A stretch of DNA of 64,000 nucleotides, taken from assembly GCF_017874255.1 (NCBI RefSeq), contig NZ_JAGGLD010000003.1, positions 186,001-250,000 of the forward strand, in the 5' to 3' direction. Under the pieces are notes generated by a model, which worked only from the letters and a program-made list of their open reading frames with translations, ran no database searches and had not been told where the DNA came from. This stretch comes from Paenibacillus shirakamiensis (GTDB lineage Bacteria > Bacillota > Bacilli > Paenibacillales > Paenibacillaceae). Made by a program: the position numbers and the translations under genes. Positions 19,577 through 27,016 of this stretch are shown here, in pieces; position 1 is the first letter of the stretch, and each line of letters opens with the position of its first letter.

Positions 19577-20227
19577 TTATTTTTTAACTTGGGACAAAAC
19601 TTCTTCAACGAAGTTGTCGACTTTTTTCTCAAGACCTTCGCCAAGTTCGTAACGAACGAAACGACGGATTGAGATATTTTCGCCAATTGTGCTGATTTTT
19701 TCGTTAACCAATGTGTTGATAGTTTTATCAGGGTTCTTAACGAATGTTTGCTCAAGCAAGCAATATTCTTCATAATATTTGCTGATGCGGCCTTCAACCA
19801 TTTTTTCAACGATTTTTTCTGGTTTGCCTTCATTCAAAGCTTGAGCTTTAAGAATTTCTTTTTCTTTCTCAAGTTCATCTGTTGGCACTTCTTCACGACG
19901 AACATATTTAGGGTCAGCTGCAGCGATTTGCATTGCGATATCACGAGCGAACTCTTTGAATTGGTCTGTTTTTGCAACGAAGTCTGTTTCACAGTTGATT
20001 TCTACAATTACGCCAATTCTTCCGCCAGCGTGGATATAAGATTCAACTACGCCCTCAGTAGCAATACGTCCTGCTTTGTTTGCTGCTGCTGCAAGACCTT
20101 TTTCACGAAGCAATTCAGAAGCCTTTGTCAAATCACCGTTTGCTTCTTCCAATGCTTTCTTACAATCCAGCATACCCGCACCAGTTTTCTCACGCAACTC
20201 TTTTACTGCTTTTGCATCTACTGCCAT
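19577..20227 (-). CDS. tsf: Elongation factor Ts, short single-core form
   Basis: EF-Ts recycles EF-Tu by releasing GDP. The start is ATG 20227, eight bases after GGAGG, giving 216 residues. The N-terminal UBA-like domain is intact ([20 protein letters not shown]), followed by the core motif NCETDFVAK near residue 80, a coiled-coil/dimerisation-like segment, and the C-terminal helix ending [11 protein letters not shown]. The B. subtilis and E. coli proteins are about 290 residues with two core subdomains; here only one is present, as in the short form of Thermus. The sequence is collinear with no frameshift. Confidence 0.94.
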   Translation of the reverse strand: MAVDAKAVKELREKTGAGMLDCKKALEEANGDLTKASELLREKGLAAAANKAGRIATEGVVESYIHAGGRIGVIVEINCETDFVAKTDQFKEFARDIAMQIAAADPKYVRREEVPTDELEKEKEILKAQALNEGKPEKIVEKMVEGRISKYYEEYCLLEQTFVKNPDKTINTLVNEKISTIGENISIRRFVRYELGEGLEKKVDNFVEEVLSQVKK

Positions 20228-20271
20228 GTATAAAACCTCCATAATTTAGATTTAATCGGTTTTTATCCCTT

Positions 20272-20312
20272 AAAAAAAAGGTGGTGAGAGGTTCTATCAC
20301 CTAACAACCACC
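20272..20312 (-). terminator. Intrinsic terminator/attenuator between rpsB and tsf
   Basis: On the minus strand GGTGGT (20312-20307) pairs with ACCACC (20285-20280) with an inner AGGT/ACCT stem, directly followed by eight T residues. It lies 40 bases downstream of the rpsB stop and would reduce tsf relative to rpsB unless read through. Confidence 0.75.
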
Positions 20313-20352
20313 CTTTTCATATATTCCATCGTGTATGTTAGCTTAACATAAA

Positions 20353-21051
20353 TTAAGCTGTAGTTTGTTCACCTTGGTTAGCTTCGATCACTGCATCAGC
20401 CATTTTACCTGTCAGCAATTTAACAGCGCGAATCGCGTCATCATTACCTGGGATAACATAGTCGATTTCGTCTGGATCACAGTTCGTATCTACGATACCT
20501 ACAATTGGGATACCCAATTTGCGAGCTTCAGCTACTGCGATACGTTCTTTGCGTGGGTCAATAATGAATAGAGCACTTGGTAGGCCCTTCATGTTCTTGA
20601 TTCCGCCTAGGAACTTCTCAAGACGATCTTTTTCTTTGCGAAGAATGATAACTTCTTTTTTAGGTAGCACAGCGAATGTGCCGTCCTCTTCCCATTTTTC
20701 CAAAGTCTTCAAACGATCAATACGTTTTTGGATAGTTTGGAAGTTAGTTAGAGTTCCTCCGAGCCAACGTTGGTTAATGTAAAATTGACCTGCGCGCTCA
20801 GCTTCTTCTTTTACAGAATCTTGTGCTTGTTTTTTCGTTCCGACGAAAAGGATTGTACCATTTTCCCCAGCAATACTTTTAACGAAATTATAAGCTTCTT
20901 CTACCTTTTTCACTGTCTTTTGCAAGTCAATGATGTAAATACCGTTTCTTTCTGTGAAGATATAACGATCCATCTTCGGGTTCCAACGACGTGTTTGGTG
21001 ACCGAAATGTACCCCTGCTTCGAGGAGTTGTTTCATCGAGATAACTGCCAT
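20353..21051 (-). CDS. rpsB: 30S ribosomal protein S2
   Basis: S2 is a late-assembling protein of the 30S subunit body. The start is ATG 21051, eight bases after GGAGGT, giving 232 residues. Family motifs are [22 protein letters not shown] at the N-terminus (in part), [13 protein letters not shown] near 95, and the second signature [19 protein letters not shown] near 155. It has its own promoter at 21180-21208 and is followed by a terminator before tsf. Confidence 0.98.
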   Translation of the reverse strand: MAVISMKQLLEAGVHFGHQTRRWNPKMDRYIFTERNGIYIIDLQKTVKKVEEAYNFVKSIAGENGTILFVGTKKQAQDSVKEEAERAGQFYINQRWLGGTLTNFQTIQKRIDRLKTLEKWEEDGTFAVLPKKEVIILRKEKDRLEKFLGGIKNMKGLPSALFIIDPRKERIAVAEARKLGIPIVGIVDTNCDPDEIDYVIPGNDDAIRAVKLLTGKMADAVIEANQGEQTTA

Positions 21052-21179
21052 CTTCACGCACCTCCTAGGTTTGGTTTTATTTTGTGTTGCCCTCCGCCAA
21101 GATCATCTCCCGTTAAAACTCGCCATACAGCAAGCACCCTTAACGAAATCAATCAGCGTGTGTTTTAACACCGTCATTT

Positions 21180-21208
21180 AATATACCATAATTGCAAACG
21201 GGATGCAA
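21180..21208 (-). promoter_or_regulatory. SigA-type promoter of rpsB
   Basis: On the minus strand a -35 box TTGCAT (21208-21203) and a -10 box TATATT (21185-21180) are separated by 17 bases. The start of transcription would be about 120 bases upstream of the rpsB ATG, leaving a leader that can fold (for example GTGTT/AACAC near 21161-21172). The leader might bind S2, but I cannot confirm this. Confidence 0.65.
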
Positions 21209-21246
21209 TAATTTATAGGACTTTTTATTGGGCACAATGACTCCCT

Positions 21247-21837
21247 TTATTTACTAGTTGCGGGCTTAGTAATCTTTGTAATGATGGACTCTACGTTCTC
21301 ACCTTTCTTAAACTGGAAATCTCCCATTTGTAATCTGTAATTTGCTTTAAGTCCATCCGCAACTTGAACAAATCCACTTGCGTCATTAATGATTCCAGCT
21401 TTTTTAAGTCCTGCTGCTACATCATTAAGCGTATCGCCTGAGACAATAGTAAATGTAGTTACGGAAGGTTCCTTAGGAGAAGAGGTAGTAGAATTCGCTG
21501 GTGCTTTAACTGAGGGGTTGTCATCTTTGTTAGCAGGCTGCTCGGGTGTAGTGGGTGCAACTACAGCTTTGGGCACGACAGGTTCTTTGGTAGGTGTCAC
21601 AGGTTTCTCCTTAGACGCTTTTTCCTTAGCCTGTTTTTCCTGCCATTCTTTCTCTGTATATACCTTGTCCTCTGAGCTATATACTTTTAGCCCTTGCACG
21701 ATGGCTGCCTTGTCTATCTGTTCTCTTGTCGCTAGTGTTCCTGTGGATGATCCCTGACCGAAATTCATAATTTGAAGCAATAGAGCCCCGGCTATCAGAC
21801 CAATACCCAGCCCAAGCATAAAGAGGCGATTTTTCAT
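21247..21837 (-). CDS. Membrane-anchored protein with MltG-type LysM-like domain, no transglycosylase domain
   Basis: This 196-residue protein has an N-terminal signal-anchor helix (residues 4-25) and a Lys/Pro/Thr-rich linker (about 65-125). Its C-terminal domain (about 127-192) has FTIVSGDTLNDVAAGLKKAG and LKANYRLQMGDFQF, resembling the LysM-like part of endolytic transglycosylase MltG. The catalytic MltG domain is missing. It is the last gene of the motility operon, overlapping the preceding gene by four bases (ATGA). It may bind peptidoglycan near flagellar sites, but function is unknown. Confidence 0.75.
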   Translation of the reverse strand: MKNRLFMLGLGIGLIAGALLLQIMNFGQGSSTGTLATREQIDKAAIVQGLKVYSSEDKVYTEKEWQEKQAKEKASKEKPVTPTKEPVVPKAVVAPTTPEQPANKDDNPSVKAPANSTTSSPKEPSVTTFTIVSGDTLNDVAAGLKKAGIINDASGFVQVADGLKANYRLQMGDFQFKKGENVESIITKITKPATSK

Positions 21838-22397
21838 AGGAAAATCTCCTCCTTATTTGCTAGTTGCAGGATCAATTGTACTTCTCCACGCTGGATACCC
21901 AGTGCCTTAGCAATCGCATCCATGGACTTTCCTTGGTTATGCAGCTCGAACAAATCAGCATAACGATCTCTCACACTCTGGGATGCGCTGTTCACCGGAA
22001 CGGATTTCTCGTTCTCCTGTTTTAACATCTCAGCCCTTGCCACATTTTCTGCTGCAGTTGCTGTATCTACAGAGAATGATCGTTCCAGAAGTTGAATTCT
22101 CATGTCTTGTGCTGCATATGATCTGTCAGATTCAGATAAGCGAGTACGAAGCTCCGTGACCTGCTCTTGAAGAGAAAGGCGCTGAGCCTTAGCCTCCGTT
22201 CTGATCTGAGCAACAAGTTCTACGATCTCAAGATTTTCTCTTTCAATTTCAGACATATAATGCTCCATGGTAGCTTCAACTTGTGAAGTATCCGTGGAGA
22301 ACTCGGTAAGTTGTTCTTTTCGCTTAGGCAGCATTAAAGAATAGACGATTGCAGCTGCTCCGAGCAGCACTACATACAGCCAGGGACTTCCACTCAT
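21834..22397 (-). CDS. SwrB-like membrane protein with coiled coil and C-terminal helix-turn-helix-like motif (DUF6115-like)
   Basis: The 187-residue protein has one N-terminal membrane segment (about 4-23), a coiled coil (about 30-110) rich in Glu, Gln and Leu, and a C-terminal segment. That segment contains RYADLFELHNQGKSMDAIAK then LGIQRGEVQLIL, which resembles a helix-turn-helix. Its position after sigD and before rpsB is that of swrB in B. subtilis, whose product promotes flagellar type III export activation. Orthology is inferred from position and architecture only, so no symbol is given. Confidence 0.7.
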   Translation of the reverse strand: MSGSPWLYVVLLGAAAIVYSLMLPKRKEQLTEFSTDTSQVEATMEHYMSEIERENLEIVELVAQIRTEAKAQRLSLQEQVTELRTRLSESDRSYAAQDMRIQLLERSFSVDTATAAENVARAEMLKQENEKSVPVNSASQSVRDRYADLFELHNQGKSMDAIAKALGIQRGEVQLILQLANKEEIFL

Positions 22398-22422
22398 ATA
22401 CTCACCCTACTTAGTGTAATAG

Positions 22423-22746
22423 TTATAATGAAAAATCTATATTGAGACCTTTATATGGATGCTCTGCGGGATGATCAGCAGGTTTATCCTTGTCTTCTTC
22501 TCGTAATTTAGGTCCATGCTTTCTCGATTCATTATTAGAAGAAGCATGCTCTCCATCTTTTATCGATGTTTGAGTGGATTCGTGAATTCCACTACTCCTC
22601 TTGCGCTCCTGAGCTGCATCTTGGACGACTTGATGCTCTAAAGTATGTTGATTGTGAGCATGCCTCTGCAGATGATCTTGTTGCATTCTACTCGCATCAC
22701 TCGTGCGTGGAACAGCAATTTGCAACTCAACCGCTTTGAAATCCAT
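22423..22746 (-). CDS. Small hydrophilic protein of the motility operon, unknown function
   Basis: I do not recognise a characterised family. The 107-residue protein begins with a conserved-looking segment (VELQIAVPRTSDASRMQQDH) and continues as a highly charged, His/Gln/Glu/Lys-rich and probably disordered chain, ending in the short hydrophobic motif YKGLNIDFSL. No membrane segment or signal peptide is visible. It lies between the DUF342 gene and the swrB-like gene. I recall similar small proteins near fliA and DUF342 genes in other Firmicutes, which suggests a conserved motility role, but this was not checked. Confidence 0.65.
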   Translation of the reverse strand: MDFKAVELQIAVPRTSDASRMQQDHLQRHAHNQHTLEHQVVQDAAQERKRSSGIHESTQTSIKDGEHASSNNESRKHGPKLREEDKDKPADHPAEHPYKGLNIDFSL

Positions 22747-22770
22747 GGATAGACCTCCCCAACAGCAAAC

Positions 22771-24186
22771 TCAGACGTAAGCTGACATTAAAATATCACC
22801 TTCACTGAAATAAAAAGTCATTCTTGAAATGGGATCATTTACGAATTTAGTATATCTACCGATGACAATTTTCGAACCACCATAGATCATTTTTATTACC
22901 TGTACTTTGGCACGACTAGTATCTTCAAGAGACTTCTCAATCTCTAACATGCGCTCTTTCAATTCTACTTGCTGACTCTTATGAAGCTTCTTTGTCATAT
23001 TCAGCTTGGTCCGCATATCCATCTTATCTTGAGTTAACTTACCTAGCGAAGCCAATTGATCTAAAAGTGTTAAAGCTTTTTCTGACTTATCCAGGCTGGC
23101 GACGATTTCTTTGAACTGCTGTTTGAGTTCGACAAGTTCATTGCGAAGTTCCGGTAATGCACCCACTTCAATGGTTGTTGCCGTAGACATGGGGTTGCCA
23201 ATTACCCGGGCAATGACCCGATCTCCTGCTTGAACATTCCCACCTATAATCAATCCTTTCGGACCGTTACAAATGACATTTTGTCCAGCACGAATATGGG
23301 AATGCATAATACTTTGAGAGACCAGGATGTCTGCACTAGCATGTACATTTCCATCTTGAACAAATGAGCTTTTTACATTTAGGCCCGCCTTAACGATGCC
23401 TTTGTTATAGCCAATAATGCCACCACTAATATCAATAGAACCTTCCGCAATCAGTTCAGCGCCTTCAACACCGCCAATGACTCGAATGTCTCCTGACGCA
23501 GTAATCCGGAATCCCGTTAATACATTTCCCCGAACGACTACAGTTCCTACAAAATTGATATTTCCTGTACTGTAATCAACATCGCCGTTCACCTCAAATA
23601 CAGGGAATACATTCACTTTACCTCGCTCAGTAGGGGTAACGAGACCATCGATAGCGGCATACATCGCAGTCTGCTCCCCATTGAGGACAACATTTTTCCC
23701 CATTTTAAATCTCGCATTTTTTCCTGCCTTATAAGGCAGTTCTTCACCGGTTACTGCAATCCCGGACCTACCATCTGTAGGTGGAACAAGTTCAGCGATG
23801 AGTTGACCTCGTTGAATATTGTTTAGCTTGGTAACTTCTTTATAATCCACACTTCCGTCTTCGTTCTCTAGCGGTCCTGTGAAATCATCATAAATGGGCA
23901 TAGTATAGCGTATAGAGCCATTAACTCCATGTATGGGATCCACGCCATATGCAACGGGAGTCCGGCTAAAATAGTATTCCTTCGGATTCAATACAAAACT
24001 TCGTATGATATCCTCTTGTAGCCCATACTTTACTCCGTGAGCAAGAAGGAATCCTTCCAGAACTTGCTCTGTGCAGCTGAAGGATTCATCTTCTTTAATA
24101 AACTGGATATAAGCCACGGTTTTCTCATTGGATATCGTTACGCTCAAATATTGATTCAAATCCAGTTCCACTTGCTCTCCCATCAC
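22771..24186 (-). CDS. DUF342 (FapA-type) protein
   Basis: The 471-residue protein matches the DUF342/FapA architecture. It has an N-terminal alpha/beta part (about 1-180), then a right-handed beta-helix with repeated Gly/Val/Ile strands (about 180-340, e.g. NFVGTVVVRGNV, ITASGDIRVIGGVEGAEL). A coiled coil (about 345-440) and a short C-terminal tail follow. It is cytoplasmic and has no signal peptide. It sits directly after sigD in the motility operon. DUF342 proteins are common next to flagellar sigma factor genes in Firmicutes, but their role there is not established. Confidence 0.85.
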   Translation of the reverse strand: MMGEQVELDLNQYLSVTISNEKTVAYIQFIKEDESFSCTEQVLEGFLLAHGVKYGLQEDIIRSFVLNPKEYYFSRTPVAYGVDPIHGVNGSIRYTMPIYDDFTGPLENEDGSVDYKEVTKLNNIQRGQLIAELVPPTDGRSGIAVTGEELPYKAGKNARFKMGKNVVLNGEQTAMYAAIDGLVTPTERGKVNVFPVFEVNGDVDYSTGNINFVGTVVVRGNVLTGFRITASGDIRVIGGVEGAELIAEGSIDISGGIIGYNKGIVKAGLNVKSSFVQDGNVHASADILVSQSIMHSHIRAGQNVICNGPKGLIIGGNVQAGDRVIARVIGNPMSTATTIEVGALPELRNELVELKQQFKEIVASLDKSEKALTLLDQLASLGKLTQDKMDMRTKLNMTKKLHKSQQVELKERMLEIEKSLEDTSRAKVQVIKMIYGGSKIVIGRYTKFVNDPISRMTFYFSEGDILMSAYV

Positions 24187-24215
24187 TACCCCTCCATTTC
24201 AGATTAAAATGTACC

Positions 24216-25004
24216 TTAGTCATCTTGCATTAACAGATCCCGCTGTTTATCCAAGCTGCCGCGGAGCCGTAGAATCGCCTTAGAATGTAATTGTGAAATA
24301 CGTGAAGGGGATAAAGACATCACCTCTGCAATCTCACTCAATGATAAATCTTCATAATAAAGTAAAGAAACGACCGTACGCTCTTTCTCAGTCAATTTCT
24401 CAATTCCCTTAGTCAATGAATCCTTTAAAAAGAACTCCCGGACTTTGTAATCCGGATTCTTCGCTTTGTCATCCACCAGTATGGATAGTCGAGTCTCGGT
24501 GTCTTCATCTCGGATAGGATCCTCCAAGGAACAAAGTGTCATTACAGCTACTTCTTGGAGCATGGTTTGGAAATCCTGGATAGAAATATCCAGATGATGG
24601 CTCATTTCTTCATCCGATACGGTACGTAAATACTGTTGTTCTAACTTCTGATAGCCTTCTTCAATTCGTTTTGCTTTCTCACGAACAGAACGAGGAACCC
24701 AATCCCCTTGTCTTAGCCCATCTAATATTGCTCCACGAACCCGCCAAGACGCATAGGTCTCGAATTGGAGTCCCCGTTTATAATCAAATTTCTCCACGGC
24801 ATCAATTAGACCCATAACCCCATTACTAGCCAAATCATCTCTGGACACATTCTTAGGCAAACCTACGGCAAGCCTACCTGAAACATAATCTACAATAGGA
24901 AGAAATTTTTCAATCAATACTTTTTTGGCCTCGATATCTCCATGCTCTTTCCATTTCTCCCAAATATCTGCATGGTTCAGACCTGTTGATTTGCGCTCGT
25001 TCAC
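24216..25004 (-). CDS. sigD: Motility RNA polymerase sigma factor SigD/FliA
   Basis: SigD directs RNA polymerase to late flagellar, chemotaxis and autolysin genes, and is held in check by FlgM. The 262-residue protein has region 2 (DLASNGVMGLIDAVEKFD near 57 and FETYASWRVRGAILDGLR near 80), region 3 and region 4 with YYEDLSLSEIAEVMSLSPSR near 220 as the -35 binding helix-turn-helix. It is encoded late in the fla/che operon, as in B. subtilis, so its level depends on full transcription of this very long operon. Confidence 0.96.
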   Translation of the reverse strand: MNERKSTGLNHADIWEKWKEHGDIEAKKVLIEKFLPIVDYVSGRLAVGLPKNVSRDDLASNGVMGLIDAVEKFDYKRGLQFETYASWRVRGAILDGLRQGDWVPRSVREKAKRIEEGYQKLEQQYLRTVSDEEMSHHLDISIQDFQTMLQEVAVMTLCSLEDPIRDEDTETRLSILVDDKAKNPDYKVREFFLKDSLTKGIEKLTEKERTVVSLLYYEDLSLSEIAEVMSLSPSRISQLHSKAILRLRGSLDKQRDLLMQDD

Positions 25005-25019
25005 TCGCCTTCACCCTCC

Positions 25020-25421
25020 TTATTTTTCTGTCAGGTGACGAACAGCCTTCGCCAGTTCCTCAGGATCCCGCTGTGATGTTGTAACCAGTTTTGGCGGACT
25101 TAAAGGTGAAAATTGGTTCGGCTGCTGCGAAACGTCCGGTTTTGGTTTGATTAAATCACTTAGTTCATCTGTCTCATCGGGGGTCGTGTAATCCAGTCTT
25201 GTCCCTCTATTGTAATCATCTATTCTATCTGCGGATAACTGAGGCTCACTAATCATCTTAAATACCCATCTGATTGCAAAGGCTAGGACAAACCATACAG
25301 CAAATGCCATCAAGCCTCTTATAAAACTTGTCAGCAGCATGTTGTTCGCAAAGGATACCATGAAGGTCAGCAAGAAGCCGATGCCTCCACAGATCCAGTT
25401 AAAACTCATTTTTCCTATCAT
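25020..25421 (-). CDS. Small membrane protein of the motility operon, unknown function
   Basis: I do not recognise this 133-residue protein. It has two hydrophobic segments (about 8-28 and 33-55) separated by a short turn, then a hydrophilic C-terminal tail of about 75 residues rich in Asp, Glu, Pro and Gln, likely cytoplasmic. It lies between cheD and sigD, where B. subtilis has no gene. Spacing is tight (2 bases after cheD, 15 bases before sigD), so it is cotranscribed. A role in chemotaxis or motility is inferred only from location. Confidence 0.7.
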   Translation of the reverse strand: MIGKMSFNWICGGIGFLLTFMVSFANNMLLTSFIRGLMAFAVWFVLAFAIRWVFKMISEPQLSADRIDDYNRGTRLDYTTPDETDELSDLIKPKPDVSQQPNQFSPLSPPKLVTTSQRDPEELAKAVRHLTEK

Positions 25422-25423
25422 GG

Positions 25424-25921
25424 CTACAATTCCTTTATACCCATTTGTGCACTACGTATGAACAATATTCCTGTCTCACAATCGAGTTCGATCGTGCGTC
25501 CATAATTACCACCCGTGTCTTCTGCAATTAAGGGTATTCCCAGTTCAGCTAACTTAAGCTTGCATGACTCTACATTTCTAGGCCCAATTCGCATGGTATC
25601 TCCTTTGCCCGCAAATACAAACATTTGAGAGCCACCTGCCATCTTAGCTACTATTCTTTTGGGTGAAGCTCCTAAACGGATTAATTTGTCAAAAACTGAA
25701 GGGACAGCTGTATCCGCATACTTAGCTATATTCAGCGCACCTTCACGAGCAATATCGGATGAAGGTAGCATAACATGGGCAAGTCCTGCTACTTTTAGGT
25801 ACGGATCATACAAGGTTAACCCTACGCAGGATCCTAACCCCGTTGTTCGAATGACACCCGTTTTCTCAATAATATCAAGCTCGGCCATGCCCACTTTTAC
25901 GATGCGCTGCTCATCAATCAT
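25424..25921 (-). CDS. cheD: Chemoreceptor glutamine deamidase CheD
   Basis: CheD deamidates glutamines on chemoreceptors and, in B. subtilis, binds CheC to stimulate its CheY-P phosphatase activity. The 165-residue protein has the family motif TTGLGSCVGLTLYD with the predicted catalytic Cys at residue 32, and AGLAHVMLP with the catalytic His at residue 49. The C-terminal half has KMAGGSQMF and the GPRNVE motif. It overlaps the cheC stop by four bases, consistent with a CheC-CheD partnership. Confidence 0.96.
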   Translation of the reverse strand: MIDEQRIVKVGMAELDIIEKTGVIRTTGLGSCVGLTLYDPYLKVAGLAHVMLPSSDIAREGALNIAKYADTAVPSVFDKLIRLGASPKRIVAKMAGGSQMFVFAGKGDTMRIGPRNVESCKLKLAELGIPLIAEDTGGNYGRTIELDCETGILFIRSAQMGIKEL

Positions 25922-26538
25922 TTCGTCGGCACTCCCAGCGAAGTAAAGATTTTGTCAAATGACTCGGGATCAGGTATCAAAAAGAACTGTCCTTCTACTT
26001 GCTGCTGATCTTCGATAAACGTAGTGTCTATAAGTAATGCGTCGTCTCCCATCTCACCAAACTGGAGTAAGCCATAACTTAGGATGGCTCCTGCCATATC
26101 AATGGCCAGTGCCGGAACGGTAGGCCACATAGACAATCCTGTGAAATCTGCTAAGGAAGATAGATAAGATCCGGCAAGAATATTGCCAATCTCGGACAAG
26201 GCCGACATTTCCATCTCCGTAAATTCGGACTCCTTAGCTACAGTCAAATTAGCTAGACGATGAAGAAGCTTTTTCCCGGCATCTGGAGTCATAATAAAAA
26301 ACAAATTACTGGGTGCTTCGCCCTCAACTCTAAAAAATATAGCCAAAACAATTTCTTCCGCTCCGCCCACTCTTTCTGCGATGGCTTCAAAAGGAAGCAT
26401 CTGGACTTTGGGAACTGCCATGTCAATCGGCTTGTCCAGCAGACAGGATAATGCAGTTGCCGCATTTCCCGCACCTATGTTTCCGATTTCTTTCAGTACA
26501 TCCATTTTAAATTCCGCAAAGTCCTTAAAGAGATCCAC
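25918..26538 (-). CDS. cheC: CheY-P phosphatase CheC
   Basis: CheC dephosphorylates CheY-P and takes part in adaptation together with CheD. The 206-residue protein contains the two typical active-site repeats with conserved Glu and Asn: VLKEIGNIGAGNAATALSCL near residue 14 and ALSEIGNILAGSYLSSLA near 113. It follows cheW by three bases and overlaps cheD. The duplicated signature distinguishes it from single-site CheX-type proteins. Confidence 0.96.
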   Translation of the reverse strand: MDLFKDFAEFKMDVLKEIGNIGAGNAATALSCLLDKPIDMAVPKVQMLPFEAIAERVGGAEEIVLAIFFRVEGEAPSNLFFIMTPDAGKKLLHRLANLTVAKESEFTEMEMSALSEIGNILAGSYLSSLADFTGLSMWPTVPALAIDMAGAILSYGLLQFGEMGDDALLIDTTFIEDQQQVEGQFFLIPDPESFDKIFTSLGVPTK

Positions 26539-26541
26539 GGC

Positions 26542-27003
26542 TTATCCCTCAATACTTTCCAATTGAATAATTTCACTTCGGTTCAAAACTTCGGAAAGAT
26601 TCAGCATAATGAGCAGACGTTCCTCCGATACTCGCGCGACACCATCTAAATACTTGGCTTTAATTCCACCTACTACTTCTGGTGGTGCATCAATAATATC
26701 GGTATTCAAATCCATAACATCATTAGCAGAATCTACAATGAATCCCACTTCCAAATCTTCAGCAGTTACAATAATGATTCGGCTCTGTTCTGTGAAATCA
26801 GCTTCCGGCAATCCAAAGCGTCCCCTTAAGTCAATCACAGGGATAACTACGCCTCGTAGATTGATCACCCCTTTAACAAAAGAGAATGTCTTGGGTACCC
26901 GTGTAATAGGCAAAATTCTCTCAATCGTCTGTACTTTCTCTACTTCAATTCCGTACTCTTCATTCGCAAGCTTAAACACAATTACTTTAATATCCTGTCC
27001 CAT
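26542..27003 (-). CDS. cheW: Chemotaxis adaptor CheW
   Basis: CheW couples chemoreceptors to the CheA kinase in polar arrays. The 153-residue protein is a single SH3-like CheW domain: VFKLANEEYGIEVEKVQTIE near the N-terminus, RVPKTFSFVKGVINLRG (near 37) and VIPVIDLRGRFGLPE near 53, and a typical C-terminal strand region. It follows cheA by 13 bases. No second domain is present, so it is not CheV. Confidence 0.97.
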   Translation of the reverse strand: MGQDIKVIVFKLANEEYGIEVEKVQTIERILPITRVPKTFSFVKGVINLRGVVIPVIDLRGRFGLPEADFTEQSRIIIVTAEDLEVGFIVDSANDVMDLNTDIIDAPPEVVGGIKAKYLDGVARVSEERLLIMLNLSEVLNRSEIIQLESIEG

Positions 27004-27016
27004 GGAATTGCCTCCT

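Noticed and set aside
19577-20227. Short tsf as a frameshifted or truncated gene
   Set aside because: Both ends are conserved and in frame with good start and stop; the missing part is an internal core unit, as in known short forms.
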